Assembly: GCA_050303615.1 (NCBI GenBank)
Contig: JBNLCC010000167.1
Span: 1-64,000, forward strand
DNA from: CAZDXJ01 sp050303615
GTDB taxonomy: Bacteria; Pseudomonadota; Gammaproteobacteria; Methylococcales; Methylomonadaceae
Direction: 5' to 3'
DNA length: 64,000 nucleotides
The notes beneath the pieces are model-generated. The model ran no database searches. It saw nothing but the letters and a program-made list of their open reading frames with translations, and had not been told where the DNA came from. Each line of letters starts with the position of its first letter. Position 1 is the stretch's first letter. The position numbers and the translations under genes were made by a program. This document shows positions 27,592-36,869 of the stretch, one piece after another.

Positions 27592-28740
27592 TTAGTTAAG
27601 ATTCACCGACATTTTATTGTCGGCTTCGATATCAATTTTAGTAGCAAATTTTTTTCCTTCCCTGTTCAGCACATCTCTCAGCCATAGCGTCTCATCATCG
27701 GAGGCACAGTTAACCCGGAAATGTTTAATGCGCGTAGCAATCAACTCAAAATGTAGAAGCCTGGCGCTGCAGGATTGCATCGTAACAAAATACATCAAAC
27801 CCAGATCATCCCTGTAGCTTTCATATCCTTTAATGCCCTCATAATCGTTGAGAAAATCGCCGCAGCCGTAAATAATCGGTTTACCCTGATAGATTTCGAT
27901 CGCCTTGGGGTGATGCGAGGAATGGCCGTGCACGATATCGATGCCCGCAACGTCGATCAACTGATGGGCAAACTGTTGCTGTTCAAGGGGCACATGGTAC
28001 CCCCAATTTCCGCCCCAGTGCAGCGATACGATACAAATATCCCGTGCCTTTCTGTTATGTTGAACAAGCTGAACAATCCTTTGCACACTGGCAGCAGACA
28101 AATCCTTGAGATAATTAATGCCCGGCCTGTATTCGGAAGCCGCCCATCTGTGCGGTATGCCGCTGCTAGGCAAACCGAAGGAATAGACCACCACCCGCCC
28201 TTTTCCGGCCACTTCCATAATTGCGGCGGCCTCCGCCTCAGCCGCATTGCTTCCGGCTCCTGCGGTCTTGATACCCGCCTCCCGTAAAGTAGTTAAGGTT
28301 TCATCAAGGCCGTCATATCCCCAGTCCATTACATGATTATTGGCAAGCACGCAGCAATCGATGCTTGCCGCATTGAGACAAGCAATATTATCCGGATGCA
28401 TCCGGTAATTGATTCCCTTTCCGTGCCAATAGTCATCACTCTTGGTAACTGCCGTCTCCAGATTAATAATGTTCACGTCAGGCGCCATATGTCCCCATTG
28501 TTCTAGAATTCCTCCCCAGATATAGGAAAATGCCGCGGGTTTGGGGAGCGCACCGGTCTTACGCTCGGCGAGCCTAACGTAGCCGGTTGCTGTACTCATA
28601 TAAGGTTCGAAAATCCGTGGATTGCCTGCATAAGGCAAAATCTGGTCAATCCCCCTTCCCGTCATCACATCACCGCAGAGGAAAATCCTTATTGAGCCTG
28701 GTTCATTGACGTCATTCGTGGTTTGCAGTTCCAATTTCAT
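27592..28740 (-). CDS. CapA-family protein (poly-gamma-glutamate synthesis type)
   Basis: A 382-residue calcineurin-like CapA/PgsA domain protein. Metal-ligand motifs are in order: LCGDVMTGRG near residue 24, NLETAVT, NHVMDWGYDGL, LHWGGNWGY and GHSSHHPKAIEIY. The family is named for Bacillus polyglutamate capsule synthesis, but most proteobacterial members have no known role. This one has no signal peptide or membrane anchor. It is divergent from a gamma-glutamyltransferase, the same pair of families as CapA and CapD, which is suggestive only; CapB and CapC ligase genes are absent. Confidence 0.88.
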   Translation of the reverse strand: MKLELQTTNDVNEPGSIRIFLCGDVMTGRGIDQILPYAGNPRIFEPYMSTATGYVRLAERKTGALPKPAAFSYIWGGILEQWGHMAPDVNIINLETAVTKSDDYWHGKGINYRMHPDNIACLNAASIDCCVLANNHVMDWGYDGLDETLTTLREAGIKTAGAGSNAAEAEAAAIMEVAGKGRVVVYSFGLPSSGIPHRWAASEYRPGINYLKDLSAASVQRIVQLVQHNRKARDICIVSLHWGGNWGYHVPLEQQQFAHQLIDVAGIDIVHGHSSHHPKAIEIYQGKPIIYGCGDFLNDYEGIKGYESYRDDLGLMYFVTMQSCSARLLHFELIATRIKHFRVNCASDDETLWLRDVLNREGKKFATKIDIEADNKMSVNLN

Positions 28741-28877
28741 ATCACCGCTTTTAAAATGATCATTTAATACAACTATAGCGGAAACTAATTTTCAGCGCCG
28801 ATGTTACGCGATCGAATCCAAATTCTTTACATTGTTTCCAGGTTCATCATTTTCAATAAACGGTAACATTTCAAGTC

Positions 28878-30434
28878 ATGACAATTAACAATGGCGTTGT
28901 CGCAGCGGGTCACGAACAAACCGCAAAGGCGGCGGAACTGATTTTACGCGAAGGCGGCAACGCCTTCGACGCGGCTGTGGCGGCCCATTTAGCTGCCTGC
29001 GTTGCTGAGCCGGTATTATCTTCTTTGGGCGGCGGTGGCTTTTTGCTGGCACATACCGCAAACGGAAAAAGTACCTTGTTTGATTTTTTCGTACAGACTC
29101 CCTTTGAACAAAACACGCCGGCAGAGACGGACTTTTTTCCGATCTCCGCTGATTTCGGTTCAGTACAGCAGGAATTCCATATCGGAGCCGGGTCGATTGC
29201 CACACCCGGCACAGTTAAGGGCCTTTTTACGGTGCACAATGAACTGTGCACAATGCCGATGACGCGCTTGGCCGAACCGGCAATAGCACTGGCACGCAAC
29301 GGTGTCTCCTTGAATGCCTTCCAGGCCTATATCTTCGACATCGTGCAGAGCATTTACCTGTCGAACGTGGAGACGCGGAGCATATACGCCGGCGGTAAAC
29401 ATCGCCAGCGCTTACTGCGGGAAGGAGAACTATTACAGCAGCCGGAACTCGCCGATTGTTTAGAGGCGCTTTCCCGGGAAGGGGAAGCCCTGTTTTATCA
29501 AGGTGAAATAGCGCAATTAACCGCCCATCTGTGCCGTGAAGGGGGTGGACACTTAAGCAGCAAAGACTTCAACATGTACCGAGTCGTAAAACGGCAACCT
29601 CTGTCGGTTTCTTATCGTAATGCCTTGCTGCTAACCAACCCCGCCCCCAGCTCGGGGGGTACTTTAATTGGATTTGCATTGAAACTGCTGGAAACCATAG
29701 AGCTGCATCGGTATCAGCCCGGAACACTAGCGTATTTGGATTTGCTGGCAAGCATTCAAGGGTTAACCAACAAAGCAAGGGTTGATGCCTTTCTGGACGA
29801 AACCGCGCACTATCCGGGAGAACACCTGCTCGATCCGCACTACGTTGCCGCCTATAGGGAACAGATCAGGGACCGGCCTTCTTGTTCCCGCGGCACGACT
29901 CATATGAGCGTGATCGACGGACTGGGAAATATCGCCAGTTTAACCACCAGCAACGGTGAAGGTTGCGGGCTGGTCATTCCCGGCACGGGCATTGTTTTGA
30001 ATAACATGCTCGGGGAAGAGGATCTCAATCCGCGAGGTTTTCATCGTTGGACGCCAAATCAGCGGATGACCTCGATGATGGCGCCAAGTATTGCGTTTCT
30101 GGCCGACGGTACGCGCATCGCCATCGGTTCCGGCGGCTCCAACCGCCTGCGCACCGCGATCCTGCAGGTTTTGCTTAATTTAATTGACTTTGACATGACG
30201 CTGCCAGAAGCGATCGCAAAGCCCAGAATCCATTTTGAATCGGATTTTCTTAATATTGAGGGCGGCTTTGATCCGGAATACCTTAAACCATTGTTAGCGG
30301 ATTATCCGAACCATAAAATTTGGCAACATAGAAATCTTTTTTTTGGCGGTACCCATTCAGCAAGCATTGGCGCAGAGGGTTTTTGCGGAGTAGGCGATCT
30401 TCGGCGCGGAGGTTATGCGGCCACCGTCACTTAA
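28878..30434 (+). CDS. Gamma-glutamyltransferase family protein
   Basis: A 518-residue Ntn-hydrolase of the GGT family, which cleaves gamma-glutamyl amides such as glutathione. The self-cleavage site is T340 in GTTHMSVIDG, giving a small subunit of about 179 residues. TSNGEGCGLVIPGTG, NNMLGEEDLNP and the oxyanion GSGGSNR are conserved. The N terminus (MTINNGVVAAGHEQTA) enters the domain directly with no signal peptide, so unlike classical periplasmic GGT this one should be cytoplasmic. Ninety-odd bases separate its start region from the divergent CapA gene's upstream end. Confidence 0.92.
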   Translation: MTINNGVVAAGHEQTAKAAELILREGGNAFDAAVAAHLAACVAEPVLSSLGGGGFLLAHTANGKSTLFDFFVQTPFEQNTPAETDFFPISADFGSVQQEFHIGAGSIATPGTVKGLFTVHNELCTMPMTRLAEPAIALARNGVSLNAFQAYIFDIVQSIYLSNVETRSIYAGGKHRQRLLREGELLQQPELADCLEALSREGEALFYQGEIAQLTAHLCREGGGHLSSKDFNMYRVVKRQPLSVSYRNALLLTNPAPSSGGTLIGFALKLLETIELHRYQPGTLAYLDLLASIQGLTNKARVDAFLDETAHYPGEHLLDPHYVAAYREQIRDRPSCSRGTTHMSVIDGLGNIASLTTSNGEGCGLVIPGTGIVLNNMLGEEDLNPRGFHRWTPNQRMTSMMAPSIAFLADGTRIAIGSGGSNRLRTAILQVLLNLIDFDMTLPEAIAKPRIHFESDFLNIEGGFDPEYLKPLLADYPNHKIWQHRNLFFGGTHSASIGAEGFCGVGDLRRGGYAATVT

Positions 30435-30495
30435 TCAAGCACTCTGCCCGTACAACAAAACCGGCCGAGTCTATTAAGGGCGGCATATCTCGCAT

Positions 30496-30513
30496 CCTCT
30501 CCCGCAGGAGAGG
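30496..30513 (+). repeat. Short inverted repeat after GGT gene
   Basis: A seven-base-pair hairpin, CCTCTCC-CGCA-GGAGAGG, lies 62 bases past the GGT stop and is followed by GTTTAA. It could be a weak terminator or a single unit of a dispersed repeat. No second copy was seen in the window. Confidence 0.4.
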
Positions 30514-30564
30514 GTTTAACGAAATAGCAAACGGAGTGTTGTACCCTACTTTGATCATTTGCCA

Positions 30565-31014
30565 CTACAGGTCCGGCAAATACTCCGGCAGATGACCGCG
30601 GATATCTTCAAGACTATGCGTAGTAATATTTTTATCAAGTTCAAAACAAACCAGTTTTCGGGTCTGGTCCGACAATTCCTGCCGCAAAATACCAAGAAAA
30701 GAAGGTTCCGAAACAATCAACAATTGTTCAAAATGCTTGGCGTTGCGCGCGGTTTCCAAATGCCTGGCGATACGCTTGGCAAAATCGATGCTTTCCTGTA
30801 GTTTCGGCTCTATTTTATCCTGATAAGCATGCCGTTCCGCAGAGCCGCCAGTACCAGAATCACTGCCGGGAAGATCGCTGGTCATTTTCTGTTCATGTAA
30901 CCGGCCTTCAGGATGAGTCCAATCTTCCAACTCATTCAACGACGAAGTCGGTGAATCCGCATTAAAAAATCTTGCACGGCCGTTATCGGCAACCAGGATC
31001 CAGGATTTTTTCAT
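30565..31014 (-). CDS. Host attachment family protein (PF10116-type)
   Basis: A 149-residue protein that begins WILVADNGRARFFNA, the hallmark of the family named after an Agrobacterium plant-attachment gene and related to the eRF1-like baeRF fold. A central acidic, Gly/Ser-rich loop is followed by KRIARHLETARNAKHFEQLLIVSEPSFLG and a C-terminal strand. In free-living bacteria the function is unknown; the name should not be taken as a role in host contact. No signal peptide. Single gene. Confidence 0.85.
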   Translation of the reverse strand: MKKSWILVADNGRARFFNADSPTSSLNELEDWTHPEGRLHEQKMTSDLPGSDSGTGGSAERHAYQDKIEPKLQESIDFAKRIARHLETARNAKHFEQLLIVSEPSFLGILRQELSDQTRKLVCFELDKNITTHSLEDIRGHLPEYLPDL

Positions 31015-31225
31015 CGTAGCTCTCCATCAAAAAAATGTTAACTCAATTGAATTATAATGCTACCCCGCTGACAATTCCAATACATCCGGAAAACAATTGC
31101 GCAGGCGGCTTTTAAATGGGCTGTCGCTGATACCTATCGATTCTGACCTGAGCGGATATTACATTTGGTTTGATAAACATGTTAATCTTGACCCGCTATT
31201 TTGTTAACAATGTACAGGCTATTAT

Positions 31226-31861
31226 ATGAAACGAATATTGATACTCAGTTTTGCCGTCATCTTTTTTGCCGGTTGTGCGATTGATCCCTATACCGGCGAG
31301 GAAAAGGTGAGTAATACCGCCAAAGGAGCCGGCATCGGCGCCGCAGGTGGCGCCATTATAGGAGCCATCGCCGGCGGCGGTAAGGGTGCCGCTATCGGTG
31401 CCGCAGCGGGATCCGTATTGGGAGCCGGCGGCGGGTATTACATGGACCGCCAGGAAGCGAAATTACGCGCCAGGCTGGAGGGAACCGGAGTCCGGGTGCA
31501 ACGCCAAGGGGACAACCTAATTTTAATCATGCCCGGCAACATCACTTTTGCCACCGACTCATCGGACATCAACGCAAGTTTCTATCCGATTCTGGATTCG
31601 GTTGCAATTGTCCTCAATGAGTTTGATAAAACCGCAATTAATGTTTCCGGCTATACCGATTCGACCGGTGGTTTCGAGCATAATCAGCTATTGTCGGAGC
31701 GGCGCGCTAATAGCACAGCCAGCTATCTGGTGCAAAGAGGGGTTAATCCGAACCGTATCCAGGCCAGAGGTTTCGGCGAACGGTATCCGATTGCCTCCAA
31801 CGACTCGGCGATGGGAAGGGCACAAAATCGCCGGGTGGAAATCACTATCCGTCCCCAATAG
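31226..31861 (+). CDS. OmpA-family outer-membrane lipoprotein
   Basis: A 211-residue lipoprotein. The lipobox FFAGC ends the signal peptide at about residue 17. A Gly/Ala-rich glycine-zipper region (GAGIGAAGGAIIGAIAGGG, residues about 36-72) follows, then an OmpA C-terminal peptidoglycan-binding domain with NVSGYTDSTGG, LSERRANSTASYL and GRAQNRRVEI. The layout matches YiaD-type proteins that tie the outer membrane to the wall. A hairpin (31878-31896) and a second one (31923-31946) lie downstream. Confidence 0.93.
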   Translation: MKRILILSFAVIFFAGCAIDPYTGEEKVSNTAKGAGIGAAGGAIIGAIAGGGKGAAIGAAAGSVLGAGGGYYMDRQEAKLRARLEGTGVRVQRQGDNLILIMPGNITFATDSSDINASFYPILDSVAIVLNEFDKTAINVSGYTDSTGGFEHNQLLSERRANSTASYLVQRGVNPNRIQARGFGERYPIASNDSAMGRAQNRRVEITIRPQ

Positions 31862-31922
31862 ACACAAAAACTCAAGCGAACAACTTGTAGTTGTTCTTTA
31901 ATGCAGGACTTTCCTTGTTAAT

Positions 31923-31950
31923 AGACCGCGCCTAATTGAACGGTCTTTTT
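31923..31950 (+). terminator. Intrinsic terminator downstream of OmpA lipoprotein
   Basis: The stem AGACCG/CGGTCT with a twelve-base loop runs into TTTTT, so it should stop plus-strand transcription 62 bases after the lipoprotein stop. A smaller hairpin (GAACAAC-TTGTA-GTTGTTC, 31878-31896) precedes it. Confidence 0.6.
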
Positions 31951-32096
31951 AATGGGCAATTCCGCTCGCGGGAGCACTTAAAGCGCTCCCGCAAAAAAAC
32001 CTTATTTGCGCTACAGCGCTCGGTATATTCCAATTGAACTTACTCTTTCTTCGATTTTCCAACCTATTAACCGCATTCCACAGGAGGTATGCAGAT

Positions 32097-32885
32097 ATGA
32101 AAGTCCCCGTGACAACGTCTCGTTACGTTTACGCCCTGTTATCGCTTGTTTTTTGTGTTTCAGTAGCCGCTGCTGATTTAACCAGAGCCGAGGTTGAAAA
32201 ACTGCTGATTGCCGCCGATCAAGCACATCCGGCAAATTTGCGCCGTTTGGATCTGAAAGGCCTGGACTTATCCGGACTGGATTTTCGCAATGCCGACCTG
32301 TGGGGTGCGGATTTGAGAAAAGCGGACTTGAGCAACAGCAATTTATCCGGCCTGAACCTCGATTTAACAGTCATGACGGGCATTAATCTTGCCGGTGCCG
32401 ACCTATCCAAAACCAGCATCTTCGGGGTCAGTATGGTCGGCGCTGATCTAAGCAACGCCAACCTCAGCGGCAGCCGTATCATTGCCATACTGGATCGGGC
32501 CAAGCTCAGCAACGCCGACCTGAGCAATGCGGATTGGGGGGCCGACATGAAGAATCAACCGATGGGACTGATGCGGGTCAGCTTGCAACATGCCGATTTG
32601 TCCGGCGCAGATCTTTCCAATGCGAACCTGAGCCGCGCCCTGTTGAAATTTGGCAATCTATCCAAAGCCAATCTGCAAAATGCCGTGTTATTCGCTGCGG
32701 AATTGGCAAGAGCGAATTTCTCCGGCGCTAATCTGGCCGGTGCGGATTTTACCGAAAGTAAGCTCAACGATACCGATTTCACCGGCGCCAATGTAGCCGG
32801 TACCCGATTTGGCGGTATTAACGATCAGTCTACTATGCGGGGTTGGGACAGCACCAAAAACAAAGAAACAGCGATTTTTGATTGA
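32097..32885 (+). CDS. Exported pentapeptide-repeat protein
   Basis: A 262-residue protein with a signal peptide (VYALLSLVFCVSVAAA) followed by roughly forty A(D/N)LxN/S-type pentapeptide repeats, which fold as a right-handed quadrilateral beta-helix. The repeats run almost to the end with one irregular stretch (WGADMKNQPMGLMRV) in the middle. I chose the ATG at 32097: CAGGAGG lies twelve bases upstream and the product then starts with the signal peptide. An earlier in-frame ATG at 32034 would bury it. Most characterised pentapeptide proteins (Qnr, MfpA) are cytoplasmic DNA mimics; export points to another, unknown role. Confidence 0.88.
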   Translation: MKVPVTTSRYVYALLSLVFCVSVAAADLTRAEVEKLLIAADQAHPANLRRLDLKGLDLSGLDFRNADLWGADLRKADLSNSNLSGLNLDLTVMTGINLAGADLSKTSIFGVSMVGADLSNANLSGSRIIAILDRAKLSNADLSNADWGADMKNQPMGLMRVSLQHADLSGADLSNANLSRALLKFGNLSKANLQNAVLFAAELARANFSGANLAGADFTESKLNDTDFTGANVAGTRFGGINDQSTMRGWDSTKNKETAIFD

Positions 32886-33055
32886 TGTACCGAAGATTTC
32901 CCGAGAAAGAGATACATACCGCTTTGTCAACCCGCCATAAACAGTAAATTCGATAATCGCATACTAAACACAACATCCGAAAGTGCTAAAATTCAAATCA
33001 AGCTAGTTCAGCTTTCGCAAACGATTTTTCCTTCACTGATACGGAGGAGGAAACC

Positions 33056-34054
33056 ATGTTTAATGATATTGTATCTCTCATTGCTATAGTCGGCATCGAT
33101 CCTGCCTGGCTGAAATTTCCCGCGGATTATTTTGGTCCATCCGTCATTATCGTCCTACTAGCAACGCTAGTCGCTTTGGAGCTAAATACCGTAAAAAACC
33201 AGCAATCGAAATCGGTGTTACTGTTTTCCTACAGGACTAATTTACTTACCTTTTTTTTCAACGATATAACGCTATCGGTGCTGTCAGCATCTTCGCTGTT
33301 GCTGCTGGCTGAGCAGTTAAATCGATACGGATTGCTCACCGGCTGCGATTTGCCGCTGAAGACAGCAGTTTCATTCATTGCCTTCGATTTGACACTGTAC
33401 CTCTGGCACAGAGCAAATCATCGATTCGATAGCCTGTGGCGATTCCATAAAGTGCATCACAGCGACAATACGATGAATGCCACCACGGCGTTCCGCATCC
33501 ATTTTACCGAGCTGCTGCTCAACACCCTGCTAAAAGCGCTATTTATTATTGTGCTGGGAATCGAAGCCACGGTCGTGGCATTTTGCGAAGCGATATCGAC
33601 ACTATTTGTTATTTTTCATCATGCAAACCTTACTGTTAAAGGTGAAAAACTGCTTAGTTGGCTGATAGTCGTACCGTCTCTGCACCGTACCCATCACTCA
33701 GTGCAACGTAGCCAACACGACAGCAACTATGGTGCGATTCTTTCTATCTGGGATCGGATTTTCCGGACACTCTCCCACGCCCAGCCAGCTGAAATCGGCC
33801 TCAACGGCATTAAAGCACAAAATTTTTTCGAATTGTTGCGTTTTGGCTTGACGCCTGCCGGCCCTGTTCAGCCCGAATCCCAGCCGCTACGGCACAGTCA
33901 GCCGCAGCCGTGGGTATCTGTCAGCCTAAACACGATGATTGCCGAGGCGGCCTATTACAAAGCCGAAATGCGCGGCTTCGCACCCGGCTGGGAATTACTC
34001 GACTGGCTGGATGCCGAAAAAGAAATCAGTGCATACGTTAATCAGACGATATAA
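33056..34054 (+). CDS. Sterol desaturase / fatty-acid hydroxylase superfamily protein
   Basis: A 332-residue integral-membrane di-iron oxygenase. The His clusters are present in order: HRANH, HKVHHSD, FHHANL and HRTHHSV, all in the spacing used to bind two irons on the cytoplasmic face. Four or so membrane segments surround them. CGGAGGAGG gives a strong ribosome site. Substrate cannot be told; members act on sterols, carotenoids, alkylglycerols or fatty acids. Some methanotrophs make sterols, but no sterol gene lies near, so that link is open. Confidence 0.85.
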   Translation: MFNDIVSLIAIVGIDPAWLKFPADYFGPSVIIVLLATLVALELNTVKNQQSKSVLLFSYRTNLLTFFFNDITLSVLSASSLLLLAEQLNRYGLLTGCDLPLKTAVSFIAFDLTLYLWHRANHRFDSLWRFHKVHHSDNTMNATTAFRIHFTELLLNTLLKALFIIVLGIEATVVAFCEAISTLFVIFHHANLTVKGEKLLSWLIVVPSLHRTHHSVQRSQHDSNYGAILSIWDRIFRTLSHAQPAEIGLNGIKAQNFFELLRFGLTPAGPVQPESQPLRHSQPQPWVSVSLNTMIAEAAYYKAEMRGFAPGWELLDWLDAEKEISAYVNQTI

Positions 34055-34129
34055 ACCCACTGACATACAAAGCCTGCTGATTGCGCTGTCACGGCGCAGC
34101 ATTTAAGCGGGAAATATTATTCAAACTCG

Positions 34130-34156
34130 AAAGGAGGTTTTGCCAACCTCCTTTTT
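34130..34156. terminator. Bidirectional terminator between convergent genes
   Basis: A perfect ten-base-pair stem, AAAGGAGGTT / AACCTCCTTT, with a TTGCC-type loop and T-runs in both directions. It lies between the convergent hydroxylase gene and the TonB receptor gene and can serve both. Confidence 0.88.
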
Positions 34157-34208
34157 CCTACACGACAAAACGTCTTTGCCGGATCACAGCCGCTTGTTGA
34201 GCCATGAT

Positions 34209-36233
34209 TTAGTAACTTAATTTCAGCCCGGTATAAACAAATCTTCCTGCCTGCGGTAAACCGTAACTTTCCTGATAATTCGTATCCAGGATATTGTCGG
34301 CACCGACATACAACGCGGCCATGTCTTTATAAATATTGTAATTCAATTTCATATTGAGCAACGTATAGGGATCCAGTTTGGCTTTTTGTACGGGTTCGGT
34401 CCGGGAATAATAATATTCGTCAGCCACATGCATAACATTGAGGTAACCTGAAAATCCATACCCGAAATCATAATTCGCTTCAAACACAAATTTATGTTGC
34501 GGACGATACTGCAGCTCATCCCTGCCCAGTTCACCGGAACGATCCCTGCTATGCAGATAGGTATAGCTGGTGCGCAACATCAGATTGTCTATCGCATAGG
34601 TCTGCGCCAAAATCTCCATGCCTTGAAATTCATATTTAGCAAAATTCTGGTAAATGTCGGTAAAGAAGTCCTTTTCGATAAAATTGGATACATCGGTTAA
34701 AAATCCGGTAATCCTGATTTCACTGTTCCCGGGCAGTTGCTGGGCCGCTCCCGCTTCATAATTGTATGAATGTTCGAATTGCAGATTCGGGTCGCCACTT
34801 TTAACATCGTAAAGCTGATTGATCGATGGAACTTTAACTTTGCGCGATGCCGACACATGCAGCCGCGTGTCAGTCGGCAGATCATAATGCGCCCCGGCAA
34901 TAAAGCTACTGTCGTCATCGCCGCTACCGTCATCTCTGATCAGCCAATGATGGCCGTAACCCAATGCCATCCCTAAGTTATCCAAAGGGGAAAATGTAAG
35001 CTCAACGGCCGAGGAGATAACGCCAATGCTGCGATTTTCATCAACCGTGCGAATCGCAAACGGTTTTTTATTGTTAACGTCCCGTATGGAACCCTTTTGC
35101 TCCCAACTTTCATCACGGGCATCGACCATCAGCGACAACTGACCGCCCCAATCATGATCATAACTGGCCTGCGAATGGAAGCCGGCGATCTGGGTGGTAT
35201 CATGTAGGTCGAACGTACCTTTCACGTTGGGGTCCGACATTGAAGACAAGGACGCATCATCGTAGCGATCGGTTTGTTCGTCTTTGACGTTCAAATAAAG
35301 CCACGACTTCGACGACCAGGGCCCTTCCGGATCGTAGGCAGCGGTAATTTGCGAAGCATAGTACGCTTCGTCGTTAACGCGTTCGTAGCGGGGATTGCTG
35401 GCATAGATATCACTTTTATCGTTAATCACGCTGCCCGGAATGCCGTGTGCACCTTGCGAATAGTTAAAGCTCAACCCTAAACGCCATTCATCGTCAGGCC
35501 GATAACCGGCATTGGCATAAACACTGGTGCGCCGCCGGTCGCTGTTATTGCGCAGCCCGCCATCTTCTTCCGAAGTCGGGGTAAAATCGTCGGACAACGG
35601 ATAACCGTCCCGCTCCTGATGGCTTGCGGTAACAATAAAATCGGCATTCTCGGTTCCGCCTGAAGCGCTACCCCAGATACGCTCATGTCCACGGTCGCCC
35701 ACTTCTCCAGCCGCTTTGGCATGGAAGCCGGCCGTGCCTTTCTTGGTAACAATGTTGATCACCGCGACCTCGGCGCCATCTCCATAGAGTTCCGAACTGG
35801 CACCGGAAGTCAGTTTGATCTTGGCGATCGGCTCGGTCGGAATCATCGTCGGATCGAATTGCCCATCAAAGCTGGAATTAAACGGTACACCGTTGAGCAG
35901 TAGCTTAACCTGGCGAGTACGGAAACCGCGTACATCGATGCGTGGCGTACCGTCTCCTCCGGTCCTGACATTGACGCCGGGCAGCAATTCTATTGCTTCA
36001 TCCAATGTCCGGGCAGCTTTACGCGCAATCTCCTGTTCAGTGACTTCGTATACACTGGCAATCGCCTCGACACCCGGCTGCTTTCCCTCGACGACTATTT
36101 CGCCGAGTTGGTACAGGTCGGATGCTTGCTCATCCGCCCAAAGCGGCGAGCCAGTCAAAGCGAGAACTTGGGCGACAACTAAAAAAAAAGATCGAATTAA
36201 GCAGGAATTTGGAATAGGCTTGAATTTATGCAT
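34209..36233 (-). CDS. TonB-dependent outer-membrane receptor
   Basis: A 674-residue receptor. Signal peptide (ends near SPLWADEQA), a TonB-box-like GEIVVEG, a plug domain with DEAIELLPGVNVRTGG, IDVRGFRTRQVKLLLNGVPF and ELYGDGAEVAVINIVTKKG, then a 22-strand barrel ending in the aromatic FVYTGLKLSY. The ligand is not evident. Size and the plug resemble the BtuB/siderophore group. The region before the start carries (AAT)4 in place of a normal ribosome site. Genes for a small membrane protein and a TiaS-like protein lie upstream on the same strand, so a shared transcript is possible. Confidence 0.9.
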   Translation of the reverse strand: MHKFKPIPNSCLIRSFFLVVAQVLALTGSPLWADEQASDLYQLGEIVVEGKQPGVEAIASVYEVTEQEIARKAARTLDEAIELLPGVNVRTGGDGTPRIDVRGFRTRQVKLLLNGVPFNSSFDGQFDPTMIPTEPIAKIKLTSGASSELYGDGAEVAVINIVTKKGTAGFHAKAAGEVGDRGHERIWGSASGGTENADFIVTASHQERDGYPLSDDFTPTSEEDGGLRNNSDRRRTSVYANAGYRPDDEWRLGLSFNYSQGAHGIPGSVINDKSDIYASNPRYERVNDEAYYASQITAAYDPEGPWSSKSWLYLNVKDEQTDRYDDASLSSMSDPNVKGTFDLHDTTQIAGFHSQASYDHDWGGQLSLMVDARDESWEQKGSIRDVNNKKPFAIRTVDENRSIGVISSAVELTFSPLDNLGMALGYGHHWLIRDDGSGDDDSSFIAGAHYDLPTDTRLHVSASRKVKVPSINQLYDVKSGDPNLQFEHSYNYEAGAAQQLPGNSEIRITGFLTDVSNFIEKDFFTDIYQNFAKYEFQGMEILAQTYAIDNLMLRTSYTYLHSRDRSGELGRDELQYRPQHKFVFEANYDFGYGFSGYLNVMHVADEYYYSRTEPVQKAKLDPYTLLNMKLNYNIYKDMAALYVGADNILDTNYQESYGLPQAGRFVYTGLKLSY

Positions 36234-36290
36234 GGATACTTTTTATTATTATTATTTCTACAATCGTCATCATGAATAAAGCAGACCTTG

Positions 36291-36869
36291 CTAGCTGCGC
36301 TGCCGCCTCGTCAAGCCGGCGAGTATCGCGCCGGCACCACCGCCGACAAAACCGAACCCCAAATGGGTCAATACCGGATAACTCAATCCGCCGGCTAACG
36401 AACCATGATCCATAGCGAGATAAGTCACTTCCAGATAATGCAGCAGCGGGCGGGTTGCGTGGGCGAAAGCGGCAATGCCCGCTAAAAACAACACATGTTG
36501 CCGCCAACCCTTATTGCTTTGATAACACACATCAACCACAATCCCCGGAATCAGATAAGACAACGCCTCCGAGGGCGGGTAATGCCCGGCTATAGGCAAC
36601 TGAACGGTTACCGCCGCCCCCAAAGCGGCCACTGTCGCCGCCCATTGATAACGGCCGGTTGTCCGGGCAAAAATCAGCAGCGCCATCCACTCCAAACCGT
36701 GCCGGCCGGGCAGTTTCATCGGCCAGTGAAACAATGTATGTAATGCCACCGCCAATACACCGGCAGCAAGCAGCAGCAGTGCCTCCCGCCGGGCCAGATG
36801 GCGGCTGAGTTCAATAGGTTTTAATGACAGCTTTGGGTACCACCCGCCACTGATCGCTTTGCTTATCAT
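36291..36869 (-). CDS. Small polytopic membrane protein (ECF S-component-like?)
   Basis: A 192-residue protein with five or six hydrophobic segments and no recognised motif. The Ala/Gly-rich C terminus (LTHLGFGFVGGGAGAILAGLTRR) and size are like substrate-binding S components of ECF vitamin transporters, but no ECF ATPase or T component is nearby, so this is a guess. I chose the second ATG (36869), which has GGAG seven bases upstream; the first ATG (36875) is too close to it. Its first 59 bases overlap the end of the TiaS-like gene in another frame. Lies 58 bases before the TonB receptor start. Confidence 0.65.
   Translation of the reverse strand: MISKAISGGWYPKLSLKPIELSRHLARREALLLLAAGVLAVALHTLFHWPMKLPGRHGLEWMALLIFARTTGRYQWAATVAALGAAVTVQLPIAGHYPPSEALSYLIPGIVVDVCYQSNKGWRQHVLFLAGIAAFAHATRPLLHYLEVTYLAMDHGSLAGGLSYPVLTHLGFGFVGGGAGAILAGLTRRQRS

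Noticed and set aside
27775..28287. 170-residue open frame opposite CapA
   Set aside because: Shadow of the CapA gene, which has all its metal motifs on the other strand.
31968..31992. GCGGGAGC/GCTCCCGC hairpin followed by A7
   Set aside because: The A-run follows on the plus strand and no T-run exists for a plus transcript; no minus gene ends here, so it is not a convincing terminator.
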